64,000 nt of DNA from Streptomyces diastatochromogenes (GCA_026913215.1 JAPTYK010000002.1:62001-126000), one strand, 5' to 3'. Positions 34,180 to 44,245 are shown, counted from the stretch's first letter. Numbers and translations are program-made. Notes: generated from the letters alone by a model not told the origin.

Positions 34180-35118
34180 CTACGAGTCGGCCGCGGCGGG
34201 AGCGAGGGAGTCGACGTCCTCCATGAAGCTCAGCATCCGGGCGTTGACCACGTCGGGGTGGTCGATCTGTGGGCCGTGGCCGGTCGCGGTGATGATTTCG
34301 GCGTGGGCTCCGGGGACGAGGCGCGGGACGCGTTCCAGCTGGCGCTTGGGGTGTACGAGCAGGCTGTGTTTGCCCATGATGACGTAGAGCGGGGTCCGGA
34401 CGGAGCGCAGGGCGTCCTCGGGCAGGGGCAGTGGTGCGGGGCGGCGGATGCGGTAGGCGCGGGCGCCGAGCTGGATCCATTTGCGCATCTCGGGGACGGC
34501 TATGACGGGCTGGTCGAGCCACTTGGCGAGCCGGGGGCGGAGTGCCTTCGGGGCGAAGGTGGCGAAGAGGCTGATGAAGACCCAGGTGAAGAAGCGCAGG
34601 CCGACCTTCTCCAGGCCGCCGGGGTCGAGGGCGGTGACCGAGGCGAGGCGGCCGGGGCGGCGGTGGGCCTGGTTGAGTACGAGCCAGCCGCCGTAGGAGG
34701 AGCCGACGAGGTGGACCCGGTCGAGGCCGAGCGCGTCGAGGGCCTCGTCCATCCACTGTGCGGCGTGCTCGGGCTGCCACATGGGTGCGCGGTGGACGCT
34801 GCGGTTCGCGTCGCCGGGGGTGTCGAGCGCGTAGACGGGGCGGTCGAGGCTGAGGCCGGGGGTGTTGGGGTACCACATGGCGGAGGAGTAGCCGGCGCCG
34901 TGGATCAGGACGATCGGGGTGCGGGACTCGGCTGCGGGGTCCGAGGGGCCGTACCGGTAGACGTGGGTGGTGCCGAAGCCGGTCTCCACGTCCGTCTCCG
35001 AGCGGAGGGGCGCGCCCATCGCGAAGAGGACGTCGGCGGCGGCGAAGTAGCGGTCGCGCAGGGTGTCGTTGACGTAGCGGCCGACGTCGCGGCGTGCGCG
35101 GACGGTGTTCTCGGGCAC
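34180..35118 (-). CDS. alpha/beta hydrolase
   Basis: 312 residues from GTG 35118 with AGGAGGT upstream. Motifs: PIVLIHGAGYSSAMW (oxyanion HG), nucleophile elbow VHLVGSSYGGWL, acid in the LYVIMGKHS region and late His in TATGHGPQIDHPD. The cap domain is small. Divergent from a TetR gene with two operators between them, so it is probably ligand-induced; ester or lactone substrates are likely. Confidence 0.88.
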   Translation of the reverse strand: MPENTVRARRDVGRYVNDTLRDRYFAAADVLFAMGAPLRSETDVETGFGTTHVYRYGPSDPAAESRTPIVLIHGAGYSSAMWYPNTPGLSLDRPVYALDTPGDANRSVHRAPMWQPEHAAQWMDEALDALGLDRVHLVGSSYGGWLVLNQAHRRPGRLASVTALDPGGLEKVGLRFFTWVFISLFATFAPKALRPRLAKWLDQPVIAVPEMRKWIQLGARAYRIRRPAPLPLPEDALRSVRTPLYVIMGKHSLLVHPKRQLERVPRLVPGAHAEIITATGHGPQIDHPDVVNARMLSFMEDVDSLAPAAADS

Positions 35119-35148
35119 GGCGGCACCTCCTGTGGGGATCCGTTGTTC

Positions 35149-35188
35149 ATGGTACGACCGTATCATCAACGTGGTACATCGGTACCAT
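35149..35188. promoter_or_regulatory. two TetR operators
   Basis: ATGGTACGACCGTATCAT (35149-35166) and GTGGTACATCGGTACCAT (35171-35188), both palindromes of the form TGGTAC-N3/4-GTA[C/T]CA, with starts 22 bases apart, two helical turns, placing both on one face of the DNA. Confidence 0.75.
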
Positions 35189-35269
35189 GAAGGGGGTCGG
35201 GCAGCGGAGGGCCAACCCACCATCCAATCGACCATCCGACCCACCATCGACAGGCGGAGACACGGGAAC

Positions 35270-35962
35270 ATGCCGAAGCGCGTGGATCACGAGGAGCGGC
35301 GCGCCCAGATCGCCGAGGCGCTCATCCAGGTCGCGGGGCGGCGGGGACTGCACGCCGTCGGCATGCGCGACGTGGCAGCCGAGGCCGGGGTGTCCCTCCG
35401 GCTCGTGCAGTACTACTTCGAGACCAAGGAGAAGCTCCTCTTCTACGGCCTCCAGCACCTCACCGACCGCTTCACCGCGAGGGTGGGCGCCCGCCTCGCC
35501 GCTGTCGGCCCGGACCCGGGGCCCCGCGCCACGGTCGAGGCGCTGCTGCTGGCCTCCCTGCCGACCGACGCGGAGAGCCGTACGTTCCACCTGCTCTACA
35601 GCTCCTACGCCATCCTGTCCGTGACCGACGAGGCACTGGCCGCGCAGCCCTTCGTCGACAATCCCGACGCCGCGGAGAACGCCCTGACCGGACTCCTGGA
35701 ACACGCCCAGAAGACCGGCCTGGCCGACCCGGGCGCCGACGCCCGCACCGAGGCGATCAGCCTGCTCGCCATGGCGGCGACCATGGGCACCAGCATCCTC
35801 GTGGGCCAGCGGAGCCCGGAGTCGGCGATCGCGGTGCTCCACCACCACCTGGACCGGATCTTCAGGACCGCCGGGACGACCGGGCGGGGGGCGGGGGAGG
35901 CGCCGGACGTGGCGGGTGGGGCGCGTGCCGCCGTCACCCCGGACGTGGACGTGGTGCCGTAG
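35270..35962 (+). CDS. TetR/AcrR-family regulator
   Basis: 230 residues from ATG 35270. HTH: RRAQIAEALIQVAGRRGLHAVGMRDVAAEAGVSLRLVQYYFETKEKLL, of the BetI-like subgroup with Y-Y-F. The C-terminal ligand domain is all helical. A Gly/Ala tail follows. Likely represses itself and the hydrolase at 34180-35118 through the twin operators. Confidence 0.9.
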   Translation: MPKRVDHEERRAQIAEALIQVAGRRGLHAVGMRDVAAEAGVSLRLVQYYFETKEKLLFYGLQHLTDRFTARVGARLAAVGPDPGPRATVEALLLASLPTDAESRTFHLLYSSYAILSVTDEALAAQPFVDNPDAAENALTGLLEHAQKTGLADPGADARTEAISLLAMAATMGTSILVGQRSPESAIAVLHHHLDRIFRTAGTTGRGAGEAPDVAGGARAAVTPDVDVVP

Positions 35963-36038
35963 GGGTGCCGTGGGCGAAGGAGGGGCGAGCCCGGGAAGCC
36001 GGGCTCGCCCCTCCGTGTCACGGGCGGTCGGACGGCCG

Positions 36039-38673
36039 TCAGCCGAGGTCGCGCACCTCGACCGAGTAGATGCCGCGGCCGTGCGTGGCCGCGTACAGGG
36101 TGCTGCCGTCCGGGCTCAGCTTGAGCTGGAGCACGGCGACGGCGGGGAGCGAGCCGAGGCGCTGCCAGGTCGTGCGACCCGGAGCGCGGTAGACGACGCC
36201 GAGGTCGGTGGCGAGGGCGAGGCCGCCGTTCGGCGTGACGACCGCGGAGTCGGCCGGCACGTCGGGGAGGTTCGTGGAGACGTCCTTCCAGGTGGTGCCG
36301 CCGTCGGTGGACTCGAAGACGTGGCCGACGCCGGCGCCGGGGCCCTCGGTCCAGTGCCGGGAGAAGCCGTTGACCGCGAGGTAGACGTGGTCGGCGTTCT
36401 TCGGGTCGACGGCGAAGCCGCTGAGGTAGCGGTTGGGCACGGTGCCGTCCACCGGCAGGTTCACGTCGTGCCAGCCGGTGCCGTCCGCGTTGCCGACGGA
36501 GATGCCACGGGTGAAGCCCTGGTTGTTGCAGGGGCCGCACCAGGCCGCGTAGACCTTGCCGTCCGAGGCCGCGACGGCGGTCGCGGTCCGGCCGGCGCCG
36601 AGGTCGTACACGTTCTTCCACTCGTCGCCGCTGCGGATGGCGTAGCCCTCGGTCTGCACCCAGATGTGCCGACCGCCCGCGATCCACGTCGAGCTGTTCC
36701 TCATGTCGGCGGCGAGGGGCGCGATGAAGCGGGCCTCGCTGGTGGCGTTGTCGGCCGGGGCGACGTTGTACGAGGTGGCCTTGGTGGCGTCGCCGGTCCA
36801 GCTTCCGTCGTTCACCGCGCAGTTCTGGGTGATCTGGACGGAAAGGTAGACGTACTCCTCGGCGATGTCGCAGCCGTTCGCCGGGTCGGTGAGGGTGTCG
36901 CCGCCGTCGCCGCCGAAGTTGGACCCCATCACCTTGTCGCCGCCGCGCAGGACGGACTGGCCGTTGTCCTGGAGGCCGCCGGTGACCGACAGGCCGCCGT
37001 GGGTCAGGTCCTTGCCGATCCCCACCGAGTAGTACTGCAGGGTGTCGATCGTGCCGTCGTTGAGGGAGGTCCAGTCGGTGGCGTGACCGGAGGCGTCCTG
37101 GGCGCCGCTCACCGGGCGCTTGTAGACGCCGCCGTCGTTGCCGACGTACACGAAGCTCTTGCCGTGGTAGCGGCCGATGGCGACGCCGTGCTGGTCGGGG
37201 TGGGTGGTCTGGTGGCAGTCGCCGGTCTGCCGGGCGGGGTCGATGGACCAGCAGGCGAAGCCGAAGTTCCAGTACGGGCCGACGGCCGACCAGGTGGCGC
37301 CGCCGTCCTTGGTCTCGTGGACCTCCTCCAGGCCCGCGTAGACGTGCCGGGGGTCGGACGGGTCGACGGTCAGGAACTGGTTGTACCAGGCCTGTACGCC
37401 CGGCATGTAGCCACTGGACGTGAGGGCCGAGCCGTCGGCGGCCAGCTGCTCGTAGCCGGCGATCTTCTTCCAGGGCCCGAAGGGCGAGGCGGCGCTGTAG
37501 ATGCCGCCGAGGCCGCTGTCCGGGTTGGTGGCCATCTGCTCGGGCGACTGGTCGATGGCGTAGGAGCGCGAGCCGTCGGCGGAGCGGGCGAAGGTGACCG
37601 TGCCGACGTCGTCCGCGTCGGTCGGCAGGTCGCCGAAGCCGCTGGTGATCCGCTGCCAGCCGCCGCCGGTCTTGGTGTAGAAGCCGTTGTAGTCGTCGCC
37701 GCTGCGCCAGCCGACCGCGAGGACCACCTTGGAGGGATCCTTGGGGTCGATCGCGATGTCGTTGGCGATGTTCTTGTACGCGGCGCTGTCGTCGTTCGCC
37801 TTCGAACCGCCCGGCAGGTAGTCGGGGTTGGGGGCGAACTCCAGCTTCCAGGCGCCGCTGAGCGTCTTCGTGGAGTGGCTCCACACGCCCTTGCCGGTCG
37901 CCGCCCACACCTTGCCGCCGCCGAAGCGCAGTTGGCGGACGGTGGTGGACTCCAGCTCGTCGCCGCCCACCCGGCCGCGTGCGGAGAAGGTGCCGTCATG
38001 CGGGTCGGACAGCACGTACACGCCGCTGCCGAGGTAGGCGTCCGAGTTGGTGTTGGCCTCGCCCGTGCCCAGCCAGAGCCGCCCGGCTCCGTCGAGCGCG
38101 AGGGCTCCGGTGGACTGCGAGGGCAGCCGGTCGCTGATGGGCTGCCAGTGTCCGCCGCCGGTGCGCGAGCGCCACACCCCGCCGCCCGCGCTGCCCGCGT
38201 ACACGTACCCGTCGTCATCGGCGGCCACCGCGCCGTCCGGCCGGTGACCTTGCCCGCGCCGCCGCTGGAGTTGGAGTCGATGTCGCGGTAGCGCGGGTCG
38301 TCGGAGTCGTAGGGGCGGTTCGTGACGTGCCGCCAGCTGCCGCCGGTGCCGGGCAGGCCGGTCAGGCCGCGCCAGGCGGCACCGTACGCGCCCGGTGCGA
38401 CGATGCCGGGCGAGGTGCGGGCCTCGGCGTACTGGTCGGCGCCCTCGGCGATCTCGTCGGCCTCGTTGCCGTCGTCGCCCTCGTCCCCGCCAGCGTGGGG
38501 CTCGTGACCCCCACCGACTCCTGCCGCTCCTTGGCGAGCCGGTCGAGTGCGCGGACCCCGAAGGGGTCGCTGTGTCCGCCGGGTGCCGCGCTCGCGGGTA
38601 TCGCGACGAGTCCGGCGGACGCGGTGATGGCGCAGATCGTGAGCCATCGTCTTCTACGGGTTGGTGCTGACAC
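36039..38673 (-). pseudogene. secreted BNR/sialidase-like beta-propeller protein, two frame breaks
   Basis: GTG 38673 with GGAGGA upstream opens a signal peptide (RRRRWLTICAITASAGLVAI). After frame changes near 38498 and 38243 (each repaired by one extra C) the chain continues through an acidic stretch and some 800 residues of BNR-type repeats: DGYVYAGSAGGGVWRS, ATGKGVWSHS, ETKDGGATWSAVG, ESTDGGTTWKDVS, ATDLGVVYRAPG, AATHGRGIYSVEV. This fits exo-sialidase/Vps10-like propellers and xyloglucanase-like glycosidases. No certain catalytic residues are assignable. Confidence 0.75.
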
Positions 38674-38971
38674 CAGATCCTCCGATGAGCGGGTGGTAGT
38701 GCAGCCGTCGGGGAAGACCCGATCACCAGCGGGCGGAAGCAGCCCGGCACTTGGCGAGTCTTTGACCGGAACCTGTCATTCCTGGCGGCTCGACCGTCCC
38801 GCCGGGGACGCCCCCGCCGGCGAACCGGTACGGCGGCGGAAGGCCGCCGCCGGAACCCGACCGCCTCAGGCGGTGCGAGCCGATGCGCCCCGTGCCTTCC
38901 GAGCAGCGCGTTTACGCGCGTGGGGACACGCGGAGGGCACGACCGGCGGTTCCGACGGGCCGAGGCAACGA

Positions 38972-39002
38972 CGAAGCCCCAGGTCGCTGACCTGGGGCTT
39001 CG
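38972..39002 (-). terminator. tRNA-type hairpin terminator, copy 1
   Basis: CGAAGCCCCAGGTC / GACCTGGGGCTTCG, 14-base perfect stem. The same core occurs at 43059-43089 and 55181-55209. In Streptomyces this hairpin commonly follows tRNA genes; a tRNA-like fragment lies next to it. Confidence 0.75.
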
Positions 39003-39010
39003 CGCGAAGA

Positions 39011-39037
39011 GCGGAGGGCGGGAGTCGAATCCGCGCC
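39011..39037 (-). other. 3' fragment of a tRNA gene (possible attachment-site remnant)
   Basis: Minus strand GGCGCGGATTCGACTCCCGC is a T-arm (GATTCGACTCC against consensus GGTTCGANTCC) followed by CCTCCGCT as an acceptor strand. No D-arm, anticodon arm or matching 5' strand is found upstream, so it is not a whole tRNA. Confidence 0.4.
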
Positions 39038-39250
39038 ATGAGCTCGGGGATCACCCGGTACGCCTGCGCGCAGATGGCATCTGAACTGCGGAGACGAGTG
39101 TCGGAGGGAGGGGGGTTCTGGCCTCCCCGGTCAACCGTCTGTCAGTCGCTGTGTGGCGGCCTTGCCGGCAGGTTGTGGCACGGCGCTGTCCGCGCCGTTG
39201 TACCCGTCTCCGCCGGGGGTTTCGTGGCCTGTCGTTCCTGGCTCGTGCCG

Positions 39251-39490
39251 TCAGCCCGTGAATCGGGCGAGGGTGGGGGCCGGGACGGGGAGCGGGTGGG
39301 CGCCCTGGGGGCGGAGGCCGTCGATGATCAGGGCGAGGTAGCGCCGCCACAGTGGGCCCTGCGGGTCCTCGCCGATGCTGAGTACGGCCTGGGCGGCGGC
39401 GCTGAGCAGGAGCACGATGTCGAGGCCGGTGACGTCGTCGCGTACGGCTCCGGCCTCCCGGGCGCGGCGGACGAGCGTGTCCGCGCGGCC
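39251..39490 (-). pseudogene. C-terminal fragment of a TetR-family regulator
   Basis: Minus-strand frame DTLVRRAREAGAVRDDVTGLDIVLLLSAAAQA, then LWRRYLALIIDGLRPQG, is the ligand domain of TetR regulators. The HTH is missing; at about 39490 the sequence changes to the promoter of the next gene. It probably once controlled the oxidoreductase operon beyond. Confidence 0.65.
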
Positions 39491-39556
39491 CGTTCATGGA
39501 TTCCGTACCGCACGGCCGTGACCACGCACCGTGAACAAGACAGGAATGACCACGCC

Positions 39557-39745
39557 ATGGGCGTCCACGGCTACAACACCGGCCCGATCCAGGCGGAGGC
39601 TGCCTTCACCTCCGACTTCCCCCTGGACGACCGCTACTCCACGCAGGACCTCGTCGACATGCTGGAGCGGGAGCGCCCCACCATGGACATCCGTCCGGGC
39701 ATGCGCCACAAGTACACGCCGCTCCACCCGAAGCCGCAGATCTGA
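39557..39745 (+). CDS. small hypothetical protein
   Basis: 62 residues: MGVHGYNTGPIQAEAAFTSD, then YSTQDLVDMLERERP and MRHKYTPLHPKPQI. Hydrophilic, no membrane segment. Could be a truncated gene since the adjoining TetR is also cut. No family recognised. Confidence 0.45.
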   Translation: MGVHGYNTGPIQAEAAFTSDFPLDDRYSTQDLVDMLERERPTMDIRPGMRHKYTPLHPKPQI

Positions 39746-39768
39746 CCGCGACCCGCGGACAGGCGGTA

Positions 39769-39862
39769 CGGCAGCGACGGCCATACGGCGGTGACGGTCA
39801 TACCGGAGTGACAGCCATACGGCGGTGACAGCCATACCGCAGTGACGGCCATACGGCAGTGA
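39769..39862. repeat. 17-bp minisatellite, about five units
   Basis: Copies of cggtgacggccatacgg with small variants, between the small gene and the oxidoreductase operon. Confidence 0.8.
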
Positions 39863-39973
39863 AAGGCGCCCGGCCGGAACGGTGCGTGTTCCGGCCAAGC
39901 GCCGCCCAGGGGGCCGCGTCCCACGCGGCCCCTCCCCTCCAACCCCACACCCCCTTCCTTCAGGAGGACTCTC

Positions 39974-40903
39974 ATGCGTGCCCTCATCGTCGACCGCACC
40001 ACCCCGAGCGGGCTCCGTCTGGCGGCCGACGTGCCCGCCCCCGTGCCCGCGCCCCACCAGGCCCTGATCCGGGTCCGGTCGATCTCCCTCAACCCCGCCG
40101 AGTTCCGGTACGTTCTCCCCGGCGCGCCCGACGGCGCCGTGATCGGCTGGGACGCGGCCGGAGTCGTCGAGCGGGCCGCCGCCGACGGCTCGGGACCGGC
40201 CGTGGGCACCCTGGTGATCACCCTCGGCATGACCGGGGCCTGGGGCGAGCTGCGCGCGGTCGACACCGCGCTGATCGGAACCGTCCCCGACGGCGCCGAC
40301 CTCGGCCCGATGAGCACCCTGCCCGTCGCCGCCACCACCGCGCTGCGCGCCCTGCGCAAGCTCGGCCCGATCCTGGGCCGGCGCGTCCTGATCACCGGTG
40401 CCGCAGGAGCCGTCGGCCGCTACGCCGTGCAGCTCGCGGCCCGAGGCGGAGCCCACGTGATCGCCGCCACCCGCAACCCGGACCACGCGGAGCAGATACG
40501 GGCCCTCGGCGCGCACGAGGTCGTCACCGGCCCCGCCGAGGTCTCCGCACCCGTCCACGGCGTCCTCGACCTCGTCGGCGGCGCGGCCCTCGCCTCCGCC
40601 TACCAGGCCCTCGGCGAGGGCGGCACCCTCGTGACCGCCGGGGCCGCCTCCTCCGAAACCACCGCCTTCGAGCCGGGCGGCCTGCTGTCCGACCCGCTGC
40701 GCCACGACCGGTCGATCGTCACCTTCTTCCTCATGAGCGGCGACGGCATCGACGCCGACCTGACCTGGCTCGCCGCCGAGCTGGCGACCGGCGTACTGCG
40801 CCCGCACCTCGCCTGGCGCGGCGACTGGACCGACGCGGCCGAGGCCATCGACGCCGTACGGGCGAGCCGCCTGCCCGGCAAGGCCGTCCTGGACCTGCCC
40901 TGA
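39974..40903 (+). CDS. zinc-free alcohol dehydrogenase / quinone oxidoreductase (MDR family)
   Basis: 309 residues, AGGAGG ribosome site. GroES-like N-terminal part (SISLNPAEFRYVLPGAPDGAVIGWDAAGVV) and NADPH-binding fold (LGRRVLITGAAGAVGRYAVQLAARGG). It lacks the zinc ligands, as in quinone oxidoreductases. First gene of a three-gene oxidoreductase operon. Confidence 0.88.
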   Translation: MRALIVDRTTPSGLRLAADVPAPVPAPHQALIRVRSISLNPAEFRYVLPGAPDGAVIGWDAAGVVERAAADGSGPAVGTLVITLGMTGAWGELRAVDTALIGTVPDGADLGPMSTLPVAATTALRALRKLGPILGRRVLITGAAGAVGRYAVQLAARGGAHVIAATRNPDHAEQIRALGAHEVVTGPAEVSAPVHGVLDLVGGAALASAYQALGEGGTLVTAGAASSETTAFEPGGLLSDPLRHDRSIVTFFLMSGDGIDADLTWLAAELATGVLRPHLAWRGDWTDAAEAIDAVRASRLPGKAVLDLP

Positions 40904-40956
40904 CCACCACCCTCGTGGGGCCCGCCCGCCGGGCCCCACCCCCGAAAGAAAGCGTC

Positions 40957-41961
40957 ATGACCACCACCCGTACGCCCGTCCCGCTCTCCGTCCTCGACCT
41001 CGCACCGATCCGCGACGGCCACGGCCCCGCCGAGGCCCTGCGCAACACCGTCGAACTCGCCCGCGCCACCGAGGCGTTCGGCTACCGCCGCTTCTGGATC
41101 TCCGAGCACCACAACACCCGCGCCATGGCCAGCTCCGCGACCGCGATCATCATCGGCCGGGTCGCCGCCGCCACCGAGCGCATCAGCGTCGGCGCGGGCG
41201 GCATCATGCTGCCCAACCACGCCCCGTACGTCGTCGCCGAGCAGTTCGGCACCCTCGCCACCTACCACCCCGGCCGCATCGACCTCGGCCTCGGCCGCGC
41301 CCCCGGCACCGACCCGTGGACCACCCGCGCCCTGCGCCGCCAGCACGCGAGCGGCGCCGACTTCCCCGAGCAGGTCGCCGAACTCCGCGACTACCTGACC
41401 CCGGGCGGCGCCGACCGCAAGGTGCGCGCCATCCCCGGCGAGGGCGTCGACCTGCCCGTCTACGTCCTCGGCTCCTCCACCTTCGGCGCCGCGCTCGCCG
41501 CCCGCGAAGGGCTGCCGTTCGTCCACGCGTCCCACTTCGCACCCCAGCAGCTCGACGAGGCCCTGACGCTGTACCGGTCCTCCTTCCGCCCCTCGGCCGC
41601 GCTGGCGAAGCCGTACGCGATCGTCGCGGCCAACGCGGTCGTCGCCGACACCGAGACCGAGGCGGTACGGATCTTCAGCTCGCTCCAGCAGAAGTTCCTC
41701 AGCCACTTCCGCGGCGAGATGCGGTTCCTGCCGCCCGTCGACGACATCGACGCGCTGTGGCACCCGCAGGAGGCGCGGATGGTGAACGCCATGCTCGCCG
41801 AGTCGTACGTCGGCACCCCGGACACCGTCCGCCGCGGCCTCGACGACCTCGTCGCCCGCACCGGGGCCGACGAACTGATGATCCTCAGCGAGGCCTGGGA
41901 CTTCGACGCCCGCCTGCGCTCGTACGAACTGCTCGCCAAGACCTGGACGGAAAGGACCTGA
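40957..41961 (+). CDS. LLM-class flavin-dependent oxidoreductase
   Basis: 334 residues. Luciferase-like: PLSVLDLAPIRDG, ATEAFGYRRFWISEHHNTRAMASSA, GAGGIMLPNHAPYVVAEQFGTLATYHPGRIDLGLGRAPG, GSSTFGAALAAREGLPFVHASHF. This is the bacterial-luciferase/alkanal monooxygenase-like group MsnO8/YhbW type. Uses reduced flavin from a partner enzyme. Confidence 0.92.
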   Translation: MTTTRTPVPLSVLDLAPIRDGHGPAEALRNTVELARATEAFGYRRFWISEHHNTRAMASSATAIIIGRVAAATERISVGAGGIMLPNHAPYVVAEQFGTLATYHPGRIDLGLGRAPGTDPWTTRALRRQHASGADFPEQVAELRDYLTPGGADRKVRAIPGEGVDLPVYVLGSSTFGAALAAREGLPFVHASHFAPQQLDEALTLYRSSFRPSAALAKPYAIVAANAVVADTETEAVRIFSSLQQKFLSHFRGEMRFLPPVDDIDALWHPQEARMVNAMLAESYVGTPDTVRRGLDDLVARTGADELMILSEAWDFDARLRSYELLAKTWTERT

Positions 41962-41962
41962 C

Positions 41963-43098
41963 GTGACCGCCATGCCCGGTGCCCCGGGCGCCCTCTTCGA
42001 GCCCACCCGGCTCGGCGACCTCACCCTCGCCAACCGCATGGTGATGGCCCCGATGAGCCGCGCCCGCGCGCACGCCGACGGCACCCCCTCCGCCCTCATG
42101 GCGGAGTACTACGGGCAGCGCGCCACGGCCGGTCTCATCGTCGCCGAGGGCACCACCCCGTCCCCGGCGGCGCCATCGGCCCGGACGCGCCCGGCCTGTT
42201 CACCGACGCGCAGCAGGACGGCTGGGCGGCGGTCGCCGACGCCGTGCACGCGCGCGGCGGCCGGATCTTCCTCCAGCTCATGCACGCGGGCGGCTCGCCC
42301 ACCCCGGCTTCCTGCCCGGGGCGTCCGCCCGGTCGCCCCGAGCGCGCTCGCCGCCCGCGCCCTCGTCCACACCCCGGCGGGCCGCGTACCCGCCGTCACC
42401 CCCACGCCCTCACCGACGGCGAAATCGGCGACCTGGTCGCCGCCTTCGCCCGTACGGCGGGCCGGGCGGTGGCCGCCGGAATGGACGGAGTGGAGGTCCA
42501 CGCCGCCAACGGCTACCTGCTCCACCAGTTCCTCGCCGACAACGCCAACACCCGCACCGACCGCTGGGGCGGCGACACCGAGGGCCGCACCCGGCTGACC
42601 GTCGCGGTCACCCGCGCCGTCACCGAGGCCATCGGCCCGCACCGCACAGGCCTGCGCATCAGCCCCGGCAACACCTTCGGCGACCTCACGGAGACCGACC
42701 CGTACACCACGTACACCACGCTCCTCGACCGGATCGCCCCGCTCGGCCTCGCCTACCTGCACCACACCGAGACCGGCACCGGACTCGACGCCGCCGTGCG
42801 GAGGCTGTGGCCGACGGCCCTGGTGGTCACCCCGGCGGCCGGTGGCGGAACCAAGCCGTCCGCCGCCGCCCGTTCCCTGGCCGGCGGCGCGGACCTGGTC
42901 TCCTTCGGCCGCGACTTCCTCGCCAACCCCGACCTCGTCACCCGCTGCCGCACCGGCACCCCGCTCAATGTGCCTCTGACCGAGGGCTTCTACGGCGGCG
43001 GAGCCCACGGCTACACCGACTACCCCGCCCTCTTCGGGCCGGACGACGTGGGCAACGACGAAGCCCCAGGTCACCGACCTGGGGCTTCGGGTCCCTGA
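41963..43098 (+). pseudogene. Old Yellow Enzyme-family NADH:flavin oxidoreductase, four frame breaks
   Basis: GTG 41963, one base after the previous stop. FEPTRLGDLTLANRMVMAPMSRARA, then GGRIFLQLMHAG, VAAGMDGVEVHAANGYLLHQFL (His-Ala-Ala-Asn substrate motif), NTRTDRWGGD and the FMN loop. Frame is lost near 42166, 42291, 42320 and 42403; one base added to a G or C run at each place gives a continuous OYE. The extreme C-terminus (GNDEAPGHRPGASGP) is read from the hairpin at 43059, so the native end is also uncertain. Confidence 0.8.
43059..43089. terminator. tRNA-type hairpin terminator, copy 2
   Basis: CGAAGCCCCAGGTC / GACCTGGGGCTTCG. Overlaps the last codons of the OYE frame. Confidence 0.7.
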
Positions 43099-43147
43099 GC
43101 CGCAGAATGTGGATGCCGAAGGCGCCGACCGGGTGGCCGGAAGCTCC

Positions 43148-43963
43148 TCAGGACTCGTGCTGCCGCCGCAGCGCGTCGGCGAGGGTCAGGAAGACGGGCA
43201 GGTTGGGGAAGCCGGGAGCCGGGACCGTCATCCAGGGCTTGCGGTCGCCGCGACGGCGGATCTCCACGCGGCCCTGCTTCACGCCGACCTGTTCCACCTG
43301 CTGCCAGCCGATGCGGCGGCCGCCCTGCCCGATGCCGGAGATGTTGATGTCGACCATGCCGAAGTCGATCCGTTCGCCGGCTTCCAGCCGGGCGGCGTCC
43401 CGTGGCACCCGTGCGCGGCTGAACGCGTCGACGAGGCCTTCGGCGAACGGGACCATCCCGCGGAACTCGTCCCCCACCACGATCGCGCCACCTTGCCGGG
43501 ACCTGATGGTCAGCCGGTGCGTGGTGGCGCTGGTGACCCCGTTGGTCACCTTGACGTCCTGCCGGGTGACGGAGGCGATCTCGTCCCAGGTGCAGACCTG
43601 GGTCTCCTGGCGGTCGACGTGCCAGAGGGCGCCGTGCTCGTACCAGGCCACCCAGACCTGGGGCTGCCGGGGACGGAAGAACCAGGCGAAGAGGAAGTAC
43701 CCGAGGAAGCCCAGCGGGATCGCCGCGAGGACGAGCAGCGGAAGCGAGTAGTACCAGGCGCCCTCCTCCCGCTGGTCCTCGATCGCGTACGACAGGGCCA
43801 GCCACCCCAGGAACACGCCGAGCGCGCCTATCGGCAGCACACCGCCCCACGGGAAGCGCTTCGGCTCGTTCTGCACCAGCCCCTTGCGGGTCCCCAGTCC
43901 GTGCTCCCGCGCCGCGGTGCGTAACGCGTCCGGGACCCGTGCGGCACCGTGCTCCGACGACAT
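43148..43963 (-). CDS. membrane protein of DUF6585-like type
   Basis: 271 residues from ATG 43963 (GGGAGG upstream). Two membrane helices (about residues 40-65 and 75-100: GVLPIGALGVFLGWLALSYAI and LPLLVLAAIPLGFLGYFLFAW) are followed by a PH-like beta-domain (WVAWYEHGALWHVDRQETQV, WDEIASVTRQDVKVTNGVT) and a cytoplasmic tail. Function unknown; similar proteins are common in Streptomyces. Confidence 0.75.
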   Translation of the reverse strand: MSSEHGAARVPDALRTAAREHGLGTRKGLVQNEPKRFPWGGVLPIGALGVFLGWLALSYAIEDQREEGAWYYSLPLLVLAAIPLGFLGYFLFAWFFRPRQPQVWVAWYEHGALWHVDRQETQVCTWDEIASVTRQDVKVTNGVTSATTHRLTIRSRQGGAIVVGDEFRGMVPFAEGLVDAFSRARVPRDAARLEAGERIDFGMVDINISGIGQGGRRIGWQQVEQVGVKQGRVEIRRRGDRKPWMTVPAPGFPNLPVFLTLADALRRQHES

Positions 43964-44245
43964 CCAAGCCTCCCCCACCCGGAAACCAGGGCCTCATTAT
44001 GGAGCCGCGGCGTTCGCGTGCGGTAGAGCCGGTCGCGACGGATGGTGAGGGCCGGGACCTGGAGCGGATCCCGCCTACTCACATTCCTCGCGGTGTCAGC
44101 GGCGCCGTACCCCCGACCGGGGGAATCCACAGCGGTTGTTCACCCGTGAGAGTGGATGCCGCGCCTGCCCAAGATCGTGGTGCTGGAACGTTGCCCCGGA
44201 ATGCCGCGCTGCCGCGGCAACGGATGCGAGCGACAAGGGAGAACC

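Noticed and set aside
35916..38291. Plus-strand 791-codon open frame over the BNR-repeat gene
   Set aside because: Composition is the typical antisense Val/Gly/Asp shadow; no domain, while the minus strand shows regular BNR repeats.
39011..39090. Complete tRNA gene
   Set aside because: Only the T-arm and one acceptor strand are recognisable; no anticodon or D-arm and no matching 5' acceptor strand.
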